The notes under the pieces are model-generated. The model saw only the letters and a program-made list of their open reading frames with translations, was not told the origin of the DNA and did not search any database. Both the position numbers and the translations under genes were made by a program. DNA of 64,000 bases from Sambucus nigra (Eukaryota; Streptophyta; Magnoliopsida; Dipsacales; Adoxaceae), in assembly GCA_949130495.1 (NCBI GenBank), contig OX422208.1:690695702-690759701 (forward strand), given 5' to 3'. Shown here in pieces: positions 52,176 through 63,530 of this stretch. Every line of letters starts with the position of its first letter. Within the stretch, counting starts at the first letter, position 1.

Positions 52176-52397
52176 GCCAATTGCAGACAATAGTGTAGTT
52201 GGAGATTGGTTTTCTTGCTTTGAAACTGATACATTTGGAGACATGAACCTTCTTTGTTCATACGGAGGATGGGTTCCATTTTTAATAGGAGAAACATTTT
52301 TTCGAGGATACAGGTGCATAGTTTTTCTATTTGTACAAGGAATCTCAATGGGTTTCAGCGAGTTTGCATCGCTGCTACTTGACTCACGAACCACCTA
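52176..52397 (-). pseudogene. REVEILLE/CCA1-like MYB-related gene exon fragment
   Basis: Minus strand: an AATAG acceptor (52,399-52,395) is followed by a frame reading VVRESSSSDANSLKPIEIP, then PYPRK as LYPRK, PIKNGT, RRFMSPNVSVSKQENQSPTT and LLSAIG, stopping at 52,176. This matches the region after the MYB repeat in REVEILLE-type clock transcription factors (SS-KPIEIPPPRPKRKPMHPYPRK ... SMSPN-S-SEQENQSPTSVLSAVG). The proline/arginine-rich PPPRPKRKP block is changed to CTNRKT. The MYB domain is absent. After LSAIG the reading frame leaves the family. An exon with its intron acceptor was copied, so the source was genomic DNA. Confidence 0.82.
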
Positions 52398-52744
52398 TTC
52401 ACATATAGTTATTTTGTGTGGTTTTCTCGCCTATTGTGATACAAAATAGAACAAAGCAAAATGAATATAAAAGAAAAGGAAACAAATTAACCAAGATTTG
52501 TATTTTTCAAACAATAGTAGTATTGCAATGAATTTTCATATGACGCAAAACACATGTTGCCAGTGGGTTCAGGTATGGCGGATTGGGGGGGGGGAGTTAA
52601 AGAAATATCAAATTGACAAAGAGCGTTCGTTGCCGCTTGTGCGTATCAATTACAACATATGAATTAAAATTAATTGGTTGATATGTTTTTTTTGTTAAGG
52701 TTCATTAAAATGTTCATCTTTTATGTTCACTTTTGAACCTCTCC

Positions 52745-52746
<2 letters not shown>

Positions 52747-52805
<59 letters not shown>
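52747..52805. repeat. (AT)n microsatellite, about 57 bp
   Basis: Uninterrupted AT dinucleotides at the right end of the REVEILLE-carrying element. Confidence 0.97.
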
Positions 52806-52807
<2 letters not shown>

Positions 52808-54199
52808 TCTTTCAAATTAGTTTTATTATCTGCAAAAATATTTACATATTTAGGCACTCTTTTGAATTATATTAATTTTAAATAAAGTTAATGATTCACA
52901 ACTTTAAGTCTAAAACCCAAAAAAATTATAATTTGAAAAACCTAAAATTTTATTTGAACACCTAAAATTATAATTTATCATAATATGCTAGTTTTGGTGA
53001 TACACAATTAATTAATTTATTTTATCAATATTTGAAAAGTAAATCATATCAATAAAATTCGATTTAAAGTATTACATCATCTTATTTTATTACTTAATAT
53101 ATCTATCATTATTTTGTTTTATTTATAAGCCGATGGGAAGCGTGTGAGTAAAATGTATTAACCCGATATTAGAATACCAATCCCTAAATAACCCATGCAA
53201 CCACCTGATCAGTAGAGCCAAACATGACAAGCTCAACAAAGAACCGATCATGCTAAAGATTGAAATTCGGGTAGATTTTATTTTGTCAATAGTAATTTCA
53301 GCGTATTTGATAAAACTGATACTGATATCATACTATGGAGGCATCAAATTACTCATAGTATGTGCATGCTATGATACTTCCATGCAACGTATGTTGAAAT
53401 ATATCATTGATATTTGAATATTGATCATTTGCATCTATTTAAACCCTTCTCATCTAAAAAATGATTTCATGAGATTATGGTAATGATTCAATCAGTTCAC
53501 CCATGACCTTATGTACCAATTGTCTTTATTATAAGCATCAGTATTAATTAGGGAGTAGACAGTCATGTTATTCCACGTAATTTCTTATAATTGGCCTATA
53601 GGTCTTAGATATTTGAGAGTTTGGGTTTATTGCTACATACGTATGAGTTCCACTCTAGTTAGTATGCCTTGCTATTTATTTTTCTCCAAAGGTTTTGGTT
53701 CGACGTTATTATTTTGTAATACCGATCATGCTTGATTTTTTCTATACCAATTCGTAAACTGCTAAGTATGGGATTATTAGGGTAAAAATCCCTGACTTTC
53801 TTTTTAACAAAACCATTGCTTATGATTATTTCATATCGTTTCTTCATTAAACAATTAAATCCCCACACACTAAAAGTTCTATCTGTGTGTGTGTGTGTGT
53901 GTATTCATTATATAATTGGTTAAAATTAACTTACCAACTTTGTTGATTCCTTTTCGTTAAGTTATTTTGAACATGTACCTATATGCAATAATGATCGCTT
54001 TAGGAGTCACTTGATACACATAAACAAGGAAAAGTATTATTAGAGGGAATGAAACATAGAGAAAAAGGAAAAATACACATATAAGTTTTATATAGGGATG
54101 ACTTTTTAAACTACAGTTGTAAAACATTTGAGATTTAATAAATATCTCAGTTGTTTAAGAATTAATGGCTTACGCATGGTTTACCATTGTTTTAAGATA
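52806..54199. other. Unassigned AT-rich DNA
   Basis: No domain on either strand. A (TG)n run lies at 53,885-53,902. Confidence 0.5.
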
Positions 54200-56042
54200 A
54201 AACTCGCACCTAAGAAATCCGGGTGTGACGTTAGGCCAATATATATACAAATTTCCTCAACTTGAAATTTGTCTTTACACCCCATTTGGATCCCTAATAA
54301 TACCAACACATGACAACGTGCTCCGTAATAATCCCAAAGGATTATGGCATAGTCTGTCAAACTTCCTAGATCCTATATAAATCCCAAAACCGTAGTCACA
54401 CTAAGGGTGACCTAAATAACAACAAATTAAAGGCCCAAAATACTTAGGAAGCCCAAAAGGAAGGATCCAAACAACCCTAAATCGTCCCTAAATTAGACCT
54501 AAAATAGAAAACAAGTGCCCATGACACATGGGACCTGGGGTACAATGTTCCATTACTGATCAGTACTATTAGAAGACCTATCGGTCATGAGCCCAGATAG
54601 TTTGCCATAAAACAATCCTCTCATCTACCAATTCGGGACACAATAACACAGCCTCTTAAATATTGCCTTTCTATTTTGAAGTTATTTATCTCTATAAATG
54701 CCTCAAAACACTCTCCTTTTGCCTTCTGAACCGCTCTCAATCTAAGATTCAAAATCATAACTCACAGTTCTAACCTTCTTCTTTTCATATAAGCCCCTAA
54801 ATGAGAAAATACCTATTGTATTTATTTTCTTTCCTTTTGTTATTAAAACGGTACTTTCCTCTAAAGTAATGTTTGATCTATAATAGAAAGGTTGATTTCA
54901 AGACAAAACACTACCAAAATAAAAAGGTTCACATGTGACATTGAAGGCATGCTTTTTGACACTTTTATTTATTTTGAAATATAGACCTAAGAGGGTGGTG
55001 TTGTGATGTGATAACACCCAAGATCATAGTCATCATCTTCTTCCTCTTCTTCTTCGTCTCTTTCTTCATCATTTATGAACTTTGTTTAATAGCCATACAC
55101 GAATTACGTTGACTTTAATACTGTCTATGGTAGATATATATATGTGTTAGATAGGTTTGACCTATAATATTAAAGTAAGATCTTGTATATACTTATGGAT
55201 TTTTACTCTTTCATTCTATAAACACCAAAAAACAAAACAAAACTCTTCAAAGCCTTGAAATACTCTTATGTAGGTTAGATGATCACTAGATACGGGGATT
55301 CTACCTATTATTTTGTTCTTAATGTCAATTGTCTTGATATTATTTCATCATCAAAGCGAATTTATGAGTGAATAAATATTATCCAAGTCCTCCCATAGAC
55401 AGAAATCATTAGCATCTTAATATATAGTGTTGTTTCTCTCTAAAAGGACCTTGAAAATCAAAGGATGTTTAGAATCCTTGCATCGAGTCTTCATAAAAGG
55501 TACAATTCCTCTTGTCTCCAGACAAACTATGTTGACAATTAATTGAATTACATGATTATGTAGGATTACTCAGACTTCCATCCGAGTGGACGATTCCAAC
55601 TTTGTATATATGTATGCTCTGTCTATATTATCTACACAAACATACAACACTACATTGCACTGTCTATGTATATATAAACTATTTTCATTTTATTAATTAT
55701 TTTTAGACCATAACATGCTAACACACATATTTTAGGTCTACATTTGAGATTGAAAGGGTGAAGTGGATGCATTACACCTTCCCAATTTGTAATCGAGTCC
55801 CCAAACCTTTGACTATCTCGTTAAACATGCTGACCACTTACCTTCATTAGTCCTCTAAAGAGGCCTACCCCTTCTTTTTTCTTTCTTTTTTTGTGTAAAA
55901 TAGACTAGCGACTACATTCCTTCAAAAAGATAACAAGGTATTGTCCATGCATTACTGTTAAAGATACCATTTTCTCCGTATTTGTCCAAAGGACATGCTC
56001 GAGAGCAGGAGTGGTGCTCTGCTTGGAGTTCGGTTTCTCACA
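54200..56042 (+). repeat. 5' LTR of a second Tat-lineage element (Tat-2)
   Basis: The right part is homologous to the end of the Tat-1 LTRs: both have 'gattgaaagg...cacctteccaatt-gtaat/acc-tcgaacctt' and 'aaaatagactagcgactac' (55,898) against 'gaaatagattagcaactcc' (44,747). It ends ...tctcaca followed by g and the PBS, as in Tat-1. A TATA-like ctctataaatgcc lies near 54,690. The left edge is not resolved; 54,200 is an estimate from the expected 1.8-2 kb length. Confidence 0.65.
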
Positions 56043-56043
56043 G

Positions 56044-56060
56044 AGATGACTCCATTAGGA
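56044..56060 (+). promoter_or_regulatory. Tat-2 primer-binding site
   Basis: agatgactccattagga, at the same position relative to the LTR end as tggtgacaccattgggg in Tat-1 and of the same type; two first bases are changed. Confidence 0.65.
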
Positions 56061-56463
56061 ACATTTTTTTAAGATGACCGAATTCAATTTAATATAGATA
56101 TGTATTTATTTGAGCATGTTATTACTGTACATCCCTGTACATCCCTGTACATCCTATTATTTTTCTATTTATTTTTATATACCTGATTTGGAAGAAAATT
56201 TTTGGTATCGAATGCTCCCGTAGGAATAAGGTTACACCCTAAGTATCCCTTCAAACTTATTTATAATATGTATTACAAGAAATATAATAATCTATAGTGA
56301 ATTTTCCCCCTAAAAAAAGTCTTTCGAAAAGATGTACAATAGTTCACCACATTACATCTGCATATCACTATATACCTTATTACCATATGAAGCCTAGAGA
56401 TATGACTTGGGTCTAACCAATGCAGGTCCATAGAGACAGTTTCCAGTATTCTTGGACTCATAC

Positions 56464-56522
<59 letters not shown>

Positions 56523-57190
56523 AAGAACATCATTCATATACCTTTAGTATATTAAGTCATCTCTTCACATATATTGAGTAATATGTTCTTGATTAATATC
56601 ACTCGAATGGCCTTCTCATGCATACTTCAGGGTATATTGTGAGGGGTTATAGACAAAGAAGGGAGTCTTTAGCTTCACAAAAGACCTTGTAAAACCTCAT
56701 ATATTAGATTATTACGACATAGCCAAATAATAAAATAAATCAAAATATTCTCCGAATGGTAACATCTCATAAAAGAGTTTTGCATATCCCCATAAAAGTT
56801 TCCTAAAATAGGATGGGGCTCGTGGTTTTAGAAAAATCCACTCACTTTTCATAACTTTTGACCAGAGAATGCAAGCTAAGTGAGGAGTGCCATATGAAAT
56901 GGATCATTACCTGAGCTTACCTAAGTAACAACATTGATTTCTTGAAGTCATGCTTGTTATTCTTAGTATAATGATTAAGTAAGATCTTAATTCCCCATTT
57001 CCCATAAACATTGTAGTTACCTTTGTATATGAGGGGCAAAATAATTATATCTCAAACTCCTACATCTCATAGTATTGAGAAGCTGAAAAATGATGAGAAA
57101 ATATCATTGGCTGGCATTTTGTCTAGACTAACTTCCTTAGTAATCAAAATGTCAACTATATGTCAAGAATAAATCTCTCTCCATAATTTA
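56061..57190 (+). other. Tat-2 leader with an (AT)n microsatellite
   Basis: No coding domain. A run of about 53 bp of AT dinucleotides lies at 56,467-56,520. A 14-bp phrase, catccctgtacatc, is repeated near 56,130-56,153. Confidence 0.5.
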
Positions 57191-58350
57191 TTGGAGAATA
57201 CTGAGGAACAGTGTGAGAATCTACACCCTGCCAATGCCATAACCCCACCAAAAACGATCCATGTAGACAATAACCCTCCGACTGCAACTACCAAAAGTAT
57301 TTTTATAGCCAATGTGATTGAGGATCTAATGGATATTGAACTTGTCATAATGGAGTTCCAAACACCGCAACTAAAATTTTGGACAACTCCGACCTACTGA
57401 CAACCTTTAAGACATCCAACCCCTAATGGTAATGGAACCACCAACGGTTCACGGTAATGGAAATTTTATAAAGATGAATATAAAAAATTTTATGAAGAAA
57501 AATATTAAAAAATTCACGATAATGGAACCACCAATGGTTCACCTTAAGTTATATGTCCGAGCTATGCACAATCTAGGTAAATCTTAGGAGGTCATAATCT
57601 AGATGTTCAAACACACATTTTTTGGAGGAGAAATTAAGTGTTTTGTATCCATAGATGATTGAAGAACCCCGAGATGGAATGGCATATGTAGAGAGTTCAT
57701 AAAACATTACAAATATAATGATGAACTATAAATCACTCAATGTGATCGGGAGAAGATGAAATAAGAAATGAATGAGCACTTGGGCAGCTTTATTACTCAT
57801 TGGAGGAATATGGTTAGTCAAAAGGAGAACGAACCCTGAGAAGAAGAACAAGTGTCCGTAGTAAAAAACATATTGATTCAACCATTTCGAGATCAATTAA
57901 AGACAAGCTACCTACCCCACTTAAAATCTCTTATGGACATAGGAGCCTAAGTAGAAGATGGTCTAGTTAATAGGCCTCCCATTATTGAGATAGGCAATAA
58001 AAGAAATATTCATCCTCACCCAACTAGGAGAACCGACAGCACAGATACAACAAATATCAATTCAATTAAAGTACCTACATCTACACCTGCACCATGGAGT
58101 GCCAAAAGAATTCAACGATTATTCCATTTCCTATATAATCCTATAAGTACAACATATGAAACTTTAAATAGTAAGGGGATTTTAAAACCTAGAGATCCCA
58201 AATCTCTACGTAATCTCTACCAGAAGGCATCATAAGGGATTTAAACTACAAATATCACCATATCAGTAGACACAATTTGTAAGGGTGTCAAACTTTGAGA
58301 CATGCCATCAAGGACAAAATTGATCAAGGAAATATCACTACACGAATCAA
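57191..58350 (+). pseudogene. Tat-2 gag
   Basis: Broken frames give EHLGSFITHWRNMVSQKENE near 57,775-57,835, then EEEQVSVVKNILIQPFRDQL near 57,840-57,900 and a DGLVNRPP block, matching the Retrotrans_gag order (SFADYAQRWRNMASQVEP, EREMVNMFVRTL..YYDQLI). A stretch near 58,100-58,225 (SAKRIQRLFHFLYNPISTTY, GILKPRDPKSLRN) and the degraded zinc region near 58,275-58,345 complete the C-terminal part. At 57,430-57,545 'aatggaaccaccaa-ggttcac' is duplicated. Many stops. Confidence 0.82.
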
Positions 58351-59230
58351 ATAAAATCCTAATGTCTGCAATAATCCTTTACTTGACCATAACTCATGGG
58401 TAAATTCAATCAGTATAGATCTGAAGACCCATCCCCTTTAATCAAACACACTAACCAGGTAGAAGGAAAAGAACAACCAAGCACCTAAAGCTTAATAAAT
58501 AGGCATTTAGATCATGTGGTCCAACATAAATGAACATGGATCTCATGGTTCAGATGCCACAATCCCTAAATTCCACATGTCAAGATCCTTTAGAGGTTTG
58601 TATGTACCAATTGATGTACCTCGTATTCCAAAAAAAATTTGATCTCCTCTTATTAGGCACTAGTCACTAGCGCGAGAACCTCTTAGAATGTTTTGAGGTA
58701 ATGTATGATGAAACACAACCACCTATTGGATACATAAGAGAACTAGAAATTATGGAAGTCATACATTTTGATGGGGAGAATAATTTGAAATAGAAGATAA
58801 CTAAGGCTCTTGGGCTTGGTCATCACCTAATGATTCAACATATGAATAGTCATTCGAAGAGGACCTAATATTTATATTTGATGACATACTTCTCTCCCCG
58901 CCTTAAGAAGATGATGATTATATTTTTACTTTATATTTAAATAAAATCTTGGTCGAATTCTTCATCCTAGATTAGGAGTTCGTTGAAGTCGATCATCTCA
59001 CTAAATTTGCAAAGGTGTAAAAACATCTACTTTTTAACCCCATTCCTTAAAGGAAAAGTGATATAAATAAAGGAAAATGTGTTGTCGAAGAAGATACACG
59101 GGAGAAGTCGAAGAAAATAGGGTTTTGAATCAGTTAAATAAGACACACGTTAATATTTCTATATGTGGACTCCTCATTCCACCTTAACTACATATAGATT
59201 TCATTCTGAAATAGTTTTCTCAAAAGGTTG
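58351..59230 (+). other. Tat-2 linker between gag and protease
   Basis: Corresponds by position to the poorly conserved gag-protease linker. Frames are broken and no domain is recognised. Confidence 0.5.
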
Positions 59231-59359
59231 TGCCCATATCCTCAAGTACTATAGAAATCATTGACTTAGTTGAAAGCTAAAATTTTGAAAAAATCGTATC
59301 ATTCCCCATTACTAAACTTCCTAAGATATTACCATGCCACAATGTTTCCCTAAACATTC

Positions 59360-60180
59360 TGGTGAATATTAAAAGATAAAGAATCCCGATGGTACTCGTT
59401 GATAATGGATCCGCCTTGAATATCCATCCATTTAGAGCATCCAAATTCGTGGGGATCAAACATGAAGACCTTGCATCCACCACTCAAGTCGTGAGGGCCT
59501 ACGACAACACTCAATGATAAATAATAGGATCCATCAAACTCAGTCTTGGGATTGGACCATTAGACAACCTTATTGAGTTACAAATGATCTGTATATTCAC
59601 TTATTTCAGTATACTTTTAGGATGACCATGTCTTCATGATCTCGAAGGTGCCATTTTATATCTACATAAAAAGATGAAATTATTTTATAGGGAATATTTT
59701 ATAACAATATTCAGAGATGTTAACATGCTCAAAGGAGAAGGACCTAACACCCAAGTCTTGGAGATACAACATGATAACAAAAACATTTATATCAGTGGTT
59801 TCCAGTTGGACCCACTTTCACGGGTCATTTCAACCCAAATTAATGAACATATTCACCCACGCTACTCTGAATATAAATGATGTAATGTCACACACATGAT
59901 GAACAAGATGAAATTAATATTAGGAATGGGAAAAACAATAAGGGGATTAGTGAGCCTATCAAGATACCCTAAAAGTCCAACACCAATGGGATATGGTAAA
60001 AAAGAAAATATTGGCTACCTCATTTCCAAAGCACTGAAGGACAAAGCACCCGAATTTAGGAAACCAAGGTCTGCACATGCACCCTATCACCTTACTTTAT
60101 ATAGATGCTTCACAAAGGAGGGAGAAGATTTTCCCTTATGTGGGTTTCTTGAATATTAAGTGGATACTAACTTTGAAAAG
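59360..60180 (+). pseudogene. Tat-2 aspartic protease and G-patch-like linker
   Basis: Active-site block MVLVDNGSALNIHPFRAS near 59,389-59,442, then VVRAYDNTQ (59,488), SLGIGPLDN, LGPCLHDLEGAILYLHKKMK-like block near 59,616-59,680, and SGFQLDPL (59,794). At 59,896-60,157 the linker (KMKLILGMGKTIRGLVSLSR, GYGKKENIGYL, LYRCFTKEGEDFPLCGF) matches the glycine-rich segment that precedes RT in Ogre/Tat polyproteins. DNGS is shared with Tat-1. Interrupted by several stops. Confidence 0.85.
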
Positions 60181-60819
60181 TAAATGCCTGGGTGTGGGTT
60201 TTTCTCCATGGAGGACCCCGTATGAATATAAGAGAAGGTGCATGAAAGAGTAGACTTGATGGGGAAGTTGGAGAAATAATCTATAGAGTAGGACCCCATT
60301 AAATATTTAAGGAACACCGAGATATTACGAGCAGTAATGATGGAAGATGAGAATAATTGAACGTTCCGTCACCAACTAATAACTAAAAAGCCCATTGGAG
60401 ATGATATCATACATGTACTCCAATAAATACCACCAACCACCATATCTAATTTCCCACCCAAGGATAATGACTTAAAGGAAAATTACTTTGATGTCCTTGA
60501 ACATATCAATACCTTCATTGAAAAAATAAATTTTAACTTTGAGTATCCTTGTGTACAAAATACTGGTGATGGTGAATGTGAACAACAAAGTAATAATATA
60601 ATTTATATAATGAAGAATTAGAAGAACACCTGAAGGAACTTAATAAAAACATCCCAATCGCGCAAAACCTGTTGGTAAAACAACACCGATTAATCTAGGG
60701 TCAAGAAATGAGATAAAAGAGATAAAGACAAGTTATTCTTTAGATAATCTAAAAAATTCAAAATTCAAAAAACTTTTCAAAGCGTACATCGATGTTTTCA
60801 CCAGGTCCTACATCGACAT
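60181..60819 (+). pseudogene. Tat-2 spacer and start of reverse transcriptase
   Basis: The spacer before RT has broken frames. Just before the LTR insertion the frame reads FKAYIDVFTRSYID, the opening block of Tat RT (LLKEYKDVFAWSY-DM), which continues after the insertion at 62,139. Confidence 0.75.
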
Positions 60820-62143
60820 TGTAACACCCCGCGTAAATACGAGGCGCTTTTAGGATTAAAACTATCTAAATCCTCAATAATTAATATAGAGCATCTATAT
60901 TCCACAAAATAAATAAAATGAATCCAAAATTTACACTTCCAAAATAATTACTATTAAATTTCAGTTGAAAATAATACTAAGCTCTCTAAACAAATTACAC
61001 TGCCAAGCTATACAAAAATAAAATTATCTTAACGTTGTTCTCTAAAATCCTCCAAAATTTCATAGCTTCCAAATTCATGCTAACCTGCCACTAAATAAAA
61101 AATATGGGAAAATACATAATATGACAAGAATATATGCTCAAAATAATAATGATGAATAAAATGCAACAATATGAATCTAAATTCAAGACCAATGTGACAT
61201 CCGAGCATTATAGCAATTTAATTTCTCAACAACACATCAATAGGTCAACAAGTTTCACCTCACCTAAGCTTCATAAAGCCTCATCCTGACTATTGGACTA
61301 TTGGCGGGTGACCATTCTCCATGCCATATAAAAATTTCATGACCCCATGCCCATCAACAAATAAAATATATGAAACAAATCAATATTTAAGATTCCAGTA
61401 AACGTCATGTTATCAACAATACGAGTGAAAATAAATGAGGAAACAAATGACTACTCTCGAGAGATTCAAGGAGCATATTGCATAAATCCCGTACCTTAAA
61501 ATCATGGCAAGAAGCTCGTAAGATTCTTCCTGAAAAATTCTGTTCATACCACTGCGTTCCTCTCGTGAAAACAATAAAAACTTGTTGCAGCCCAAACTCG
61601 AGAAAACACCAAATAAGTCTTTAAATCTTGGACTGAAATCTCAATTTAAATGGGCTAGGGTTTTGTAGATTCTAGAAGATGAAAATAAAGGAGGGTAATG
61701 ATTTTTGAAAAGTCTAATATGGGTTTTAAAAGTCCTCAACTCATCACTTTATGTTTATATACCAAAAAGAATGAGTCCTAATTCAGCACAAACACTCGAA
61801 AACTTATTTCGAATGATTGGACTGTTGGAATCAACTGAAATTTTAGTATGTTGTAGAGAACAGTGAGACAAAGTTGTTGTAAAAAATTCAGCTTGATTCG
61901 GTGATCGAGTTTTTAATTGTTTTATTTTTTCCTCCTTAGGTCGAATCATTCCCCGATTTTTATACAAAAAATTATAATCTCTACATTTTATATCTTGATT
62001 TAAATTCCACTTAAAAACTTGTTTTTATATATAAAAACAAATATTTGTACAAACCAAAATTAAATTGACTCCAAAAATTATTTTTCCAAATTTGAGTTAA
62101 TTTAATTAAAATCGATTTAAAATTCACGGGTTGTTACACACAT
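60815..62143 (-). mobile_element. Solo LTR, 1,319 bp, with target-site duplication, inside Tat-2 RT
   Basis: The insertion (60,820-62,138) starts TGTAACACCCCGCG and ends GGGTTGTTACA, with 7-bp inverted termini TGTAACA...TGTTACA. It is flanked by gacat (60,815-60,819) and cacat (62,139-62,143), a 5-bp duplication with one change. Removing the insertion and one duplicate makes the RT reading frame continuous. No internal region is present. The minus-strand reading ends GCGGGGTGTTACA, the usual 3' end of chromovirus-type LTRs, so minus orientation is more likely; this is inference. Confidence 0.88.
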
Positions 62144-63530
62144 GGCACGAATTGATCCTCAAATATTTACCCACTTCATACCATCATATCCATACTATAT
62201 GCCTAATAAGAAAAAACTCCATAAGGTCAGATCCAAATGGACTCTTAAAGTAAAAATAGAAGTGATAAAGCAACTCATCTTAGGTTTTCTTATAGCGGTC
62301 CAATGCCCAACATGGTTGGATAACATTGTACCTATCACTAAAACTAGAGGGAATGGAAGGATGTGCATTGAATATAGAGACTTGAGTATATCCTCTCCCA
62401 GAAATGATTCTCCTCAATCGAACATAGACAGGGTCATCGATAATAATGTTGACGACACCTTGAAATCCTTGACGGATAGATTTGTTGGCTATAACCAAAT
62501 CAAGATGCACCAAGATGATGAAGAAAAAAACAAATGTCACTACCACATTAGGGAAACCTTTGTTACACAGTGATGCCATTTAGACTTAGGAATGCTGTAT
62601 TGACTTACCAATGATGGGATACCACTTTGACGCACAAAATGATGTATAGAGAAGTTGATCTATACGTAGGCGATGTGATCATTAATTCTAAGAGATGTGA
62701 AGGGTATGTTTAACGGTTAACAAAGTTCTTCGAGAGAATAAGTGGGTACCAGATATGCATAAATCCCCAAAAGTTCATCTTCATAGTAACTAAAGGAAAA
62801 CTTATAGGATTTCTCATTAGTGAGAAAGAAATTGAGGTAGACCCAAACAAAATAAAAGATATCTTAGAAGTGGTACCATCGCACGTTAAGAAATAGATCG
62901 AATGTTTCTTAGGAAGCCTCTATTACATTAGTATTTTCATTTACCCGATGACCTCTATATGAGATATAATCTTTAAACTACTCCTCAAGGATTCTACTAA
63001 CATATGGAATACTTCTTGCAAAGAGGCCTTTGATAGAATAGAAGCATTTGACAAAGCCCCTTTGTTGGCTCCACCTTGACTTCAATACCCACTTTTCTTA
63101 TACCTCACAAGCACCAACATAATAGAAGAAACCATGATGGATCAATATGTTCAAGAATCACAAAGAGAGCAGAACATATACTATGCCAGTTAAAAGCTCA
63201 ATGCTTAAGAACAATATTACCCATCCTTGGAAAAATTATTCTTGTCCTTATAAAAGTTAACACAGTATATGATCTCCTTTAAAATCAGTTTCATCTCTTG
63301 AATGGATCCCTTAAATTACGTACAAGAAAAAAGATATATTAATAAGAAAAATGGACAAATGGATATTCGTTCTTGTAGAATTTGACATCAAGTGTGTGTA
63401 CCAAGAGGCTATTAAAAGACAAGCCATTATGGATTATTTGGCCCAGTCTCCTTTAGAAGAACAAGAGGAGATCACTGCTCACTTCTCACATGGTGACATT
63501 TTTGTTATTGAAAGTTAAGACGAGTTAAAA
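62144..63530 (+). pseudogene. Tat-2 reverse transcriptase and first RNase H
   Basis: RT resumes in an open stretch 62,142-62,570: VIKQLILGFL, WLDNIVPITKTRGNGRMCIE, YRDLSISSPRND, FVGYNQIKMHQDDEEK. Then MPFRLRNAVLTYQ near 62,575. The palm motif at 62,663-62,674 reads YVGD instead of YVDD. Then FFERISGYQICINPQKF, LIGFLISEKEIEVDPNKIKD and FLGSLYYISIFI follow to 62,940. RNase H follows to about 63,360 in broken frames (NIYYAS near 63,175; MDPLNYVQEK near 63,301). Inactive. Confidence 0.9.

Larger units (their letters stand above)
52040..52805. mobile_element. Small inverted-repeat element bounded by AT microsatellites, carrying a REVEILLE exon
   Basis: At the left, (AT)n(AG)n runs into ggggggtcaaaggtgaacac (52,102-52,121). 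At the right, the minus strand reads out of (AT)n as tctggagaggttcaaaagtgaacat (from 52,748 leftward). The shared core GAGAGG..TCAAA-GTGAACA forms an imperfect terminal inverted repeat about 650 bp apart. Subterminal GAAC/ATGAAC repeats follow the right end. The element is embedded in TA repeats on both sides (52,047-52,062; 52,747-52,805), so a target duplication cannot be resolved. It carries a host-gene exon (52,176-52,394). Superfamily not determined. Confidence 0.55.

Noticed and set aside
52114..52449. 111-codon plus-strand frame
   Set aside because: It is the antisense of the REVEILLE exon, which has clear family residues on the minus strand.
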